Shown: one piece after another, positions 38,501 through 50,500 of the stretch
How positions within the stretch are numbered: position 1 is the stretch's first letter
How the letters are laid out: every line of letters begins with the position of its first letter
Source: Paralvinella palmiformis
Lineage: Eukaryota > Annelida > Polychaeta > Terebellida > Alvinellidae
NCBI GenBank assembly: GCA_025642065.1
Contig: JAODUP010000035.1
Location: forward strand, 328,501 to 392,500
Direction of reading: 5' to 3'
Length of the DNA: 64,000 bases
Translations under genes and position numbers: made by a program
Notes under the pieces: generated by a model
What the model was told of the DNA's origin: nothing
The model's database searches: none
The model's input: only the letters and a program-made list of their open reading frames with translations

Positions 38501-41500
38501 CTTATATTCACCATTCCAACATCTCACTTATTGGGTAATACTATTTTCCTTGAAAGCAACACACTCCAACAAATTCATTTTTTAGACAATGGAAGTACAG
38601 GGTTTATATTTTTACCTAACGTGTACTAAATGTACACTATCTCCAACCACCTCTCTCTCTCCTCGTAAGTGTACAGATGTAAATGTGGAAAATTATAAAT
38701 AAACATTTTGAAGTTGCTGTTTGGCTAAAAAGAAGATTTCTCTAGCACCACCATCTGTTGAATACCGATAGTAATCAACAGAATTTTATGACATAGTCAT
38801 TCCTTCGTTTCATCTAAACCAAGCGATTGTTTTACATCATTATGAGTATATACGTCCCAGGGAAATGGAATGATCAGACTGAAACACTTTTCTGGTGCAC
38901 GAATCAGCGGACAAAAACAAAGAACATTGGGATCTGGATCCAAGAGAAGGAAAAAAATGAAACAACCCAAGTAATAATAAATCATTTCAGCAAATATAAT
39001 TCTCTTGTTTTCACATAATAACAGAATTGTTATTCTTTAGAGTGGTTTTACCCAGACATGTAAACATGGTTAATGAATATTTATTTGCCTGAGTAACAAA
39101 TTTACAACTTTTACGCTAAGGAGATAAATATCACATATTGTAATTAATGAATGATATATTATGAAACCAGTTACATATTTATTCAAAGAAAAAGTTGACA
39201 GGGTTTTTTGTGAAGGTCCATCAAAAATGATCTTTAAATAAATAATGTTTAAACTAAACCAAATGGAAGGAGGACTGGCATAAAATGTGTGAACGACAAA
39301 ATGTAAAAAATGGCAAATAAATCTGTAATTGCTGGAAAAATATAGCATTTGATTAAAAGTTACTCATCAAGTCAAGAAGTGTAATAGACAACTCATCCAC
39401 GCAGAAACAGTTTTTGTTCTTTATGATTTCACCACTGGTAAAAAGAACATTTCTATAAGTATTTTTAACACAGCTACAAAATTCTGTTTAACATGACCCC
39501 AAAACAAAGTTCATTGTGGAAATCATCTATTAAAGATTTTTATTTTATTTTAATCAATGAACACGTAATGTGCTCAAGATTCCCACTTTCTTAATTGTCT
39601 ATGATTAATCTTATTTAAACTGAATTTTCTAAGTTATGTTAACTGTCACTGTTTTGAGGTTATAACTTGAATGGCTACCTTTTTTAAGCAGGGATGTGTG
39701 TTCACCATGAGTAATCCTTCGCAGAGCTGGATGCTGTATTGGGGAATTAAAGGCAGACGTTGGATTGCTCGTGTTCCCATCTCTTTCTATTTGACTCGGG
39801 AAGTGAACGTCTTCCACGGATGGTATCTGACCATTCAATTCCTTCTGCCACGATTCTATAACATCCCACAATGGTGAGTCAGTCTTCCAGGCCTGACTTT
39901 CCAAAACGGACTCCTCTATCTGAAGATGAAAACAAACCATAAAATTCCAATCAGATGTTAAGCAAGCAAAGAACATTACTCAATAATATTTGTAATATCA
40001 ATTCAGGATGTTCTTCAAATATATAATGACAAATTAAGTACTAAGGAATATGTACCACACAGGGTGTAAAATAAGCACCCATCTGGCTCTTTGGGCAGGT
40101 AACAAAATTGCTGGACTGGTAACAATCACATAAAGCCAGCCTCATTTTGGGACTAGTCTGCTTATAAATGTCCCATTTATTGACAATATTTTAACCTAAA
40201 CTGGCTGTGTTTTGATATCTTATCCAAGGTTAGTTGTGTTTATAAATAATGAACTGTTGTTAACAACTTGTACATCTAACAACAGTAAATAATGAGATGG
40301 GATAGTTTAATCTTATGAAAGCTATATAGTCATGTAACAATAAGGCAGTGGATTCTCCAGTAGTACTGCAATGACAACGAAGCAGAATGTTAAACAAGAC
40401 AGATGAACAATGTTGTGGACGAAGATTCACTCAAGATGTTTTGTAATAATAAAGGAGTGAAAGAATGCTTAATTTAGTCTTAGCACTTGTCACACTTGAT
40501 ATATACATCTCCAAGGAGTTATTTCCCCGGGAAAGGAGATAATTGAATGAAACAGCTCACAAACACTTGGATTTGTACCCCAACCTGGGAATATGCAGAA
40601 CCGCACACTGTCAACTCTTATGTTCACTGAGAAGTAAATGTTGCTGTTTTACAGCCACCTTTGTGCACAAGATAGGTTAATGGCTCGAGCGACCTCCAAA
40701 GGTAATGAGGCGAAGTAAAAGATGAAACAACCTTCTGACATAGCCCTGCCAGGATTTGAACCCAGGTGTTATCGATTACAATATTTCTAAACATAAAACA
40801 CTTACTTTATATATAATATAACTCGTTAGATATATCTGATACCATGACTAATCGTGGTAGCAAAAGTGACTGTCATTAGAATTATCTGAAATGTATTGGC
40901 CACCAAAGAATTACTTTAATAATTACTGTTAGAATCTAAAGATACAAAATCCAACATACGTAGCTCAGGTGTTTGACGACATCACGTGACAGTCCCTCTT
41001 CAGCCCTGATCACCAACTCAATAACTTTGTAAAAATAGAATCCCTGAACTTTGAATATGTCAATTACCCACGGAAACACCCTGGAATAGAAAAAAAGATA
41101 CATGAACCAAAATGAAATATGTATAAAGTTTTAAGCATATCTAACTGGATATCATTAATAGGTCAAAGCTAATTTTGGCTTATAGTTTATAAATTAGTGA
41201 TAACACACTGACAAACTATAACAAAATCAATATGGTATAAGCAAGTTTAACATTAGCCATGCTAACTCGTGTCAAATATGCAAACCTCTTGATTTCCATT
41301 AAATAAAGAATTTCTATGCAATAATAGTTGTATAAATGGTACCTTTGTGAATTATACGAATAGAGTACAATTTCCATACAACAAGCAATTAAAGCTTTGT
41401 GGAAAATATCTTGATTCATCACACTCTGAAATAAATACATCAGACTTAACGCTTTTATTGAGTTATTATTTCCACATCATACGTATTAGTTTAATTTAAA

Positions 41501-44500
41501 CTTTGTTGCTATTATTTATTTGCCTCATAAAACAGCAAAGTTAAAAGTAGCAATTAACTGTAATGAATCAATGGCTAAATATCTAATTATCTAATAATCG
41601 GCACTTACAGAAAGATCACAATTCTTTGGTTCTTTGGCTTGCAGACGTTTACGTTCATTCCTCATAACATTTTCAAGCACTTTGTAATACAAGCTCTCTG
41701 CCAACTGGAGACGTTTTTTGGCAAAATCCATAGCTGGGGGAACATCATCGTTACACTGGCGGAAGATAATAAATGTCAGAACACATATGGATGTTAGTAG
41801 CCCAAACATATGTTGCATGTCAGTAATTCATGAATATGAAAACAGAACATATGCTTTTAGCTGAAAGAAATCCTTCAGTAATCATTCAGAACATATTGCT
41901 TACTGTTGAATATTCAGCACAGAACACTTCACCCATTGTTTCTAGCCGTTTTTTAATCTCTTCCTCTGGATTATTCGAACATTGGCTGGAAAGAACAAAA
42001 ACAAAATTTTGATAGTTAGTGTTACAAAATAAACTATAATAACTCAATGGCACACAAATTGATTTTCAACCATAGAACAACACTTGCAGCAGAATGCACC
42101 AACTTTTTGCTTCTTTAACAAGCTAAAACTTACCTAAACATTTCTTTCAGAGCATCATTAGGGCCAATTTTCTGACCTGACAGCAATCCCTGAAGTCTGT
42201 GTACACTCTGCGTTGCTGTGGTAACAGGTGTAAATGTTTCAGTCTTTTCTGTTAAATACTTTCTACCTGTTAATGGCGTCGATGGGGCAAGACGAGAAGA
42301 CTGTAAACAAACAAGCACATGAATTTTAAACAACACACAATGGTTTGTATATTTAACATTGAAACACCAATACTACTGCAGGGTTCATACATATTTTGAC
42401 ATCACAGATTCCAGGACTTTCCAGGACCTTTCAATGTCAAATTCAAGGACCTTTTCAATGAATTCACAAACTTTTAACACGCAAAGATACACCCATATTT
42501 CGCAAGAAGTGTAATGACTGAATTCCTGTACACTTATGATTAGAAATATAGATCTATGTCCAAATTCCAGGACCTCTACAAAAATTCCAGGACTTTCCAG
42601 GCCTGGAATCCAAATTTTCAAATTTAAGGACTTTCCAGGTTTTCAAGGACCTGTGCGAACCCTGTACTGCTACAAAGACTTTCAATCACTGACCCATCCC
42701 CACAAACATGCTGATAAACACGATGTAATTTTGATTCGTGGAATATTACAGTTGTTTGGGATGGCATGGTATGAGAACGCTTTGGGTACTCTGAGGAAAA
42801 GAGATTATCAGATAAACATACAACAAACAGGTACTAATAGGATCTCCCTGGATGGTTAGGCCGATACTCAAATATGTGCATACTTGTGTGTTTGTTTCCA
42901 AACAAATAATTTATAAAACAACTAACATTAACACAATAATCACCATATTACACATCATTTAAAGATAACCAGAGAAATAAATAGCAAACAGACCTCCACC
43001 AAAGACTGTCGCATCTGCGTTGACCGCATCTGTTCTTGTAAATCACCGGGGTTATAAGCACCATGCTTTGCTGGAGTACCAATCTCAGCATCAGCATTTG
43101 GATCAAGGAATACTCTCTCATCAAAATCACCACAGTTCAGTACATGTTCTTCGTATCTAGCATTAATGGCTTTGCTGAAAAAGAGATTCTTTCGGTGATC
43201 TCTATTTTAGTTGAAATATACAATTTTTTAAATCTACTAACAATGTCAGATTTGGAAAACACACGATCAGTTCTGATATTTTTCAATGCGCCTCGTTTAT
43301 TTTTCAAATGTATTTATTCTAATAAACAATCAGAGACCTACCTATTTGCTTCAAAATTACCAATCTCGAGAACTCCAGAGAGATTTTCCTGACGTCCTTT
43401 TATGACCTAACATAAAAAGAAACACTGGTAACAAAACCATCTTTTGATACAGAAATTGTACAAACTATATAAAATTATTCCTTGTGTATAGCTGCAACAT
43501 GATGCTGGAATAAATTACAGTTTACTAACAATAAAGAAAAAATAGAAATTGTTTGGTAAGAGTGATTTATTTTAGCTCAGTACTGGTCACATCTGAGACA
43601 CATGACTAAGAAGCTATTGCCCAGAGAACCGAGATGATCAGGCCAATAACGTCTAATAAAGGATTTAATGTTCGATTGACATCAGTAATCTTGGGACTTG
43701 ATCCCACACTCCTTGGGATGGGGAAGTCCCACTAAAACTACCATCTAAGATTTCTACCACATATTTAGTAATGAATCAAAATAAATACGCCTTCAGCATT
43801 GCTGAAAACGTTGTACTTCAATTCAGAGCTAAGACAATACTCACCTTTTTCTCAAAGAGTTTTCTGACATGTGGCTTCCACCAATGTTCCTTTATACCTT
43901 TGGCTTCTATTAGCACGCCATCATGTTTCTCACACAGGTCTTTAATGAGACACGGGACTTCTGATGGCGGCTTGTAATCTCTCAAATCAAACGATTCTGG
44001 CAAACCTGAAATATATCAAATAAACTACTATCAATTTAGACACAAAGGCGCTGGAAATGATTTCAGTTTAGGATTTATGCTTCTTTCGTATTTTGTTATA
44101 TTTTTATCAATTCTCCCTGAATGTTCACTGATCTTTCACTCATGCACTTACTCTTACTAATATTACTAACCTGAGAAATCAGAATTAAGCAGATCCTTTC
44201 TGTTACTAAGAAGAGCATTCATATAAACCCAGTCAATGCAGCACAACAGCAGATGGTAAGAGTTTACCAAGTCATCACTAATTGCTGGAAAATTACCTGG
44301 AAATGAAAAAATAATAATGGAAAACCTAATGTTTATTGACAAGGTTTGGGGCATTTGCCAAATTTACACTTTAGTTAGTAGTTATAAATATGAACACTTC
44401 AATTTTTCATGGAAACTGGATATTGGTACTAAAATGCCATTATAACCCAAAGACATGTAATTTGGGTTAAAATGCAAAGCAACCACTTTCTATGATAAAG

Positions 44501-47500
44501 TTGATGTGTCCACAGTTATCATCACTAACTCTTACAATATAGAACAGTAAAGTGAATAGGCAATCATGTGTAAGTCTCCCACGTAGAATAAAGATCACAA
44601 CTAGAAACTGCTTTTATTTAATTGCAGCATAATACCATCCAGATTATTTACCTTTCACATTGACGAACATTGTCCACGTGAAGTTGAACAGTTCTTTCAC
44701 TGAACATGGTAACCGTCTGAAAACAATTGAATGAAGAAATTCTACAATGTGGCTATAAAAATTTGCAATGCAATAGTATTGGTCAGATTTAACTGGCTGT
44801 TATTTACGTATATTTATTCACACACAAGCACTAGAACCTAATCTTTCCTACAACTTAAACAATATAAATGCAGTCAAGGCAACATACTTGTGTTTCCGAC
44901 TGCGAGGTGGCTTTGGCTTCTCCTCAGGCTGGATCGTGGAAGATGTCAAGAAAAATTGGTCTAAACTTCTTGTAGATTACACTTGATACAGCAAAGTTTT
45001 TCTCCAGCTTATCGACCTTTTCTCTAAGTTCCTGTGGCAAGTTTGCCATGTTCGCCCATTTTCGGATTTTCTTGAAAAATTCCAACAGACTGAAATAGAC
45101 ATTCAATCTAGGTTTAGTCAATAACCCAGCAGATTACTGCACCATTATATCAGTCGAAGTAAAGAACTACTTATAATTTTTGCTTGGCATGGATCATGCA
45201 TAGAACGCAAAGCATAAAATTCCATTTACCAATGGATCTACCCGTTCCATAAACCTATTTCCAATAAGTACCATCATAAAACCCTAATTAAATGTCCCTT
45301 AATTCAAGAACACTTGGATAGGACAAGAACCAATAAAAACAACCAAAGGAAGCATTATTGAGTGGACGGGGAAGCCATGCACCACAATATTCAAATCATA
45401 TCACCAATAATATATGCTGGAAAAGAACACACTTTAGCAACCTACCTTAATTTGGTTGATCTCAATAGACGAGTTAATGAGACAAAGTTACCCTCAACAT
45501 GGCCACTGCCTACTGTGGGAACCACAGTGTTTCTGCAAGCTACATATAATGCACAGGCAAGCCAGTGTAGGCTGTCACCCTGAATTAAAAGACGATGATA
45601 ATTTTTATTACTGCACATGTTCAAATTTAACTGGGTATTCCTATACAACCACTAGACCATAGTTTATTCCGCAACATTATAAATATAGTCAATGGCACCA
45701 CACAGAATCTAAATATTTAGCACACACAGATGGTCCATCAAGATCAGCAAAAATCAGGAAAGCAACTTAGTTGATAATGTTTTTCTTTCATTCATATTAA
45801 CTTTACATCGGTACTGTAGCATATACACATTTCCAGCACAGACAGTAAGATTGGGTCAGAATCCTGATGAACTCGTGTAGGTAGGGCAGCAGTCTGTGGT
45901 CCTAACATTAGACATAGCTGTAGATATGGCCAAATAAAACTGTACACCAATGGGGGTGGACCATGCATTCGCAAGCACACACACACAGCCTCTTTCTCTA
46001 GTTTTGCAATATCACAAAGAATCATAAACTATAAATAACACATCTGGCTGATTCATCAAGGTAATGAACTTAGATGATAAAAGCATGATCTCTCCAGTAA
46101 GAAAGAGAGAGAAAAAAGTATCACACCAAGAAGTAATTGAAGACGCATGTACAATTATTTTCTGTTTCAAAATAAGACAAATTCTTTTTCAAACTTAGGC
46201 AAAGTTCTAAGTTTCAGTTTGAAAATATAATAAATCCTATTTAAATGTCATACTTGCCATCTAAAAAAAGGCAAATACTATTTTCTAACATAATTTGTCA
46301 TTACAGGAAGGACCAATTCTATACTCTTTGACTTTAAGCATGTATTTCATCCTTGAAGTTCAAAGAAATGAGCTGTGATATTCTAGCTGACAGGGCAGAG
46401 TTGGCTTTCTCTCTGGGAGAAATAACAGAAACTCCTAGTCCTAGGTTTGTTTATTTTAAGGTATCATATATTTTGCCCTTAGAATTCTCATTTCTAGTCA
46501 CTAGCAGTGATGTAAACTGCAACTGGGCAGAACTCAAAGTCTGCCTTCCTTGAACAAGTTAAATTTGATGTGATACTGATAACATACAAAATAATACTTC
46601 AATATTTGCATAAACATATGTATAAATTGGTGCATTATACATACATACATATCAAGAGAGTACATGTAAATGATGAGATTATCTCTAGCCATGTAAATTT
46701 ATAATAAAATATCGAATAACTCAGTAATCCAGGTAAATGCAACGTTAATATAGTCAATACGAAGCCTACCTACCGGTATTGCACTGTAATTGACCAACAA
46801 AGATGATTGGATATGATACTGTGTAATGACAATCAAATCACGCAATGCTTAAACTCAGCTGTCTGTTAATATAATGAAAACCAGTATCCCAAAGCCAATG
46901 CTAAATACCACACGCCATTGCTAGGAGTATCCATGCAATTAGAGACCCCAGTTTCCTCTTAGTTGATTGGGCATTTTGTAAGCTTTTTAGAGCCGACTTA
47001 TTTTAATTAGCTTATTTATAATATCTCTAAACCAGCACATTTATGTATAAAATGTGTCTGCATTATGTGAGCCAGAACATATTTTAATCCTGTTTTGGTG
47101 CAAAACATGCTAGATTAATAATAACACCTCTTACGAATAGAAACCATTTAAAAGCACTGTACAGCAATACCCAAATAACATGTAAGTAAAAATACAGTAA
47201 GAAATTTGATTGATAAGAGGAACATATTACCAGAGTTTGAATAACTGAAGTTTGTTATATTACTATATCTATGTATATGGATTGTAAATGTTCTTTGTTT
47301 TATACACTGATGTGCTTTGAGAGAGAAATGATTAATTGCTGTTCAAACTCGGGTACATTTAAAATGTTGTAACGGTTTGGAAATATTTAGAGAGAAATGA
47401 TTAATTGCTGTTCAGACTTTGATACGTTTAAAATATTGTAACGGTTTGGAAATATTTAAAAGTGAAACTGAAAACTCACGAGTCCCATGCCAGATTTGAA

Positions 47501-50500
47501 TGTCATTGGCTTAGCTTTGTTGTTCGGATTTGGTGAGGGACCTGAATTGGCTGTTTCGTAATCCATGTAAACTCTGACCCAGCTTAGAGCTGGCAACCCT
47601 TTTTTAAATTAAAATCAGTTTTTGTTTGGCTTTTGGTGAATGTAGTCAAAAAGTGAATTGTTGTAAAAGTTACTTGTGATGTTATTGAAAATGGAAATGT
47701 GAATATCAGAAATGGATCATTGGTATTCATTAACAATGGATCGTGAATAAACAGATCATAACTTATCAAGTCTCAATCGCTGATGTGTGTGTTAGACGGA
47801 AGCATGAACTTTAAATGGAGCCCCGGTATATAAAATAACGACTCAGCAAAGCAGACGCTCAGGGCTCGTGAAGAGCCCACCCTAAACCCTGATAATATAT
47901 TATATAACCAAAATCGGTCTTCAACAAGCAAGTGGAAAAGTTCAAATAATCATATCTTAATTCAGACTTCACACAAAATTGTCCAAAATGAGAAACAAAA
48001 CTAGATTAATTTACAATAGACAACTGTCTCTCTCTCAACATAAAGCATCATCTGTTCAATGAATTTCTTTATTTCACAACAAAACTTGATCTAAAGAGGT
48101 AAAACACCACCCAACAGTATCCTAATTTTAAGCACACACTAAACAATAGATGGGTTACTATATAACTGACAAAGCAAACCGATACTCCATGACTTGTTAT
48201 AGTTCTTTAAAACACATCAATTACTTCATCCACTGTCACAACAGAGCCATTTGTTTAGTAGGTATAACACCTGCTTAAATTAAGTTAGATCAAACATAAA
48301 ATAAATTGGTTTGCCTGACCACTTGATGATACCTATGAATTGCCAGCCAATTAATTATAATGGACCACTAAGCACTGTCTACAGTCCAGAACAGCTGCTT
48401 AGTGATCACAGTTTTACGCCAATTGAGAAAGTTGTAAAGTAGCACCTAATAAATGAATGCTAATAATAGACAATGCGTTGAGTTGCATGACTGCTTAAGG
48501 GTTTAGAAGAGAACGAATGCAGAATTTCTAGGAAGTGCATAAAGTTACTATGGAACAATACCATACAGACACACACACACAAGAGAAACAACTCGCAATA
48601 AAACAAGTCTATAAAACTATATAAATGTAACCTCATCTACCTAACTGCAGCAACAATGAAGGCTCACATTCAGGTACATTTTGATACTCATTCAAAATGG
48701 CCTATGGATGTAATAACAATAACTTCCAATCGGGATGTCATAATTTGTAGAGCTGTTTAATTAAAAAGAGCCTGGAAAGAAATACACAATGACTTCAACT
48801 GATGGAGTATTTTCTTTAGCCGCAATACTGGTCACATATAGCCAAAGGCCGACTCTCCAAGGAAACATCCCACCCACACAAAAATGGCATTTAATTCAAA
48901 CCTTGACCTGAAAGTACTCAATACAGTGACCTAACCCACTCTGCTATACAGGTGCCTTTGAGATGAATTGAAAAAGTTGTAAAATTACATAAAGACTATG
49001 TTTTGATATGAAGGGGGCTGGCTCCAAGTAAAAAGCACAATCAAACGTGTTAGTTAACACACACACACAACTTTTACAAAAACTATTAGCAGCAAGTCAT
49101 TCACTGTATAAAAGGGTATTTGACTAATAGTAAAATGAACCAGCTACAAAAGTAACTTAACCTAAAAAGCAACAATGCACGGTGAGATGTAATAAATCTT
49201 TTTTAAGAGATGGTGTACAGCTAATCTCCTCCGGCAACAAAGTTTGCTAAACTAAATGCAGATGACCAGATAACCCGAGTCAAGGGAATCTCAATAATGT
49301 ATAACTGGACAATCCAAGATTTTGTTACATATGTTTGAAAAATTGTAGGGCCTAATTATCACATTGTGAGCTGTACCAAAACAAGGGTGTAGATCACCAC
49401 AACAAAATCTTCTCATTTTAAGAATGATTAAAGGATGTTGATATTTTTAAGGTTATCAGACAGCCATGCACACTGATATGACTATTATTAATAACATATT
49501 TGTCAAAAATAACCAAACATAGACATTTTACTATGGCTGATAAAAGTTAAAGGAACAGTTCACCATCAGATAATATGATCTAAATATGTGATGCTTATAA
49601 AAGTAACCGAATAACCCAATATAATCATCACAAACTCTACCTCATATCATAGATATAAGGAAATATTCCTAATTACTGGAGGGTAGTCATTGCAGCTTCT
49701 TTGAATGCTAGATTGTATGGCAGGAAGGAAAAGTCAACTGTTCTGACCTCAGATGGCACAAGGATTGTATTGCCATCTCATGTGGAGCAAGTCAGGTCAG
49801 GCTTAGCCATGACCTTACCTGCCCCCATGCTCAGTCTAGCTACTACTAGGTGATGCCATCACTGGCTCATTGACATAAGTCCAGTGTTGCTTCTAGGATC
49901 TAGCCTATGTAGGGGAGCTCCCCTTTAGGTTTTAAAAATGTGGGGGATTTTAATGTAGCATGGGATGCTTGGCATGAAAACCATTTAGGGGAATAAACGC
50001 ATACACCCAGGAATATTTGAACTGAAAATTATGATATTTGCATCCTATTTGAGGTATTTATACACATAGTTTTATGGTGTAAGCATAATTAAAGGTATGC
50101 ATATCACTTATATCTGTAACATGAAAAAACTAAACTACAGAAATGCTTCAAAATGTTATTGATGAGACTCGATTTTAGATCACGTAGATTTTTTTGGCCA
50201 ATGGAGTTCCTCAACAAAGTTTTAATGCTATATATAGAGGAGAAATGCCTCTCACACCCAGCAGTAGATGGGCAGAGGATCAAGGTAGAAACACAATTAT
50301 TAAATTACCAAAAATCGCATATAATTCCTTCAGTAAAGTATGAATACAGTTAATATGATATATGAAATCCATATTTTTATCATAATATTAATATAAAATG
50401 CACACAAAAAACAGTGAGCAAACAAATATACAGGAGAGGGACAGAGAAATCCACTATATAAACAGGAACATGTGCTTTTATTTACTGTAATCAAAGATAA

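Noticed and set aside
44904..44990. Small intron in RBL exon 3 (donor GTATCA, acceptor GATCCAG) to explain the frame break
   Set aside because: It would be about 60 bases, shorter than any other intron here, and would delete the conserved SSVIYKKFRPIFLDIF segment.
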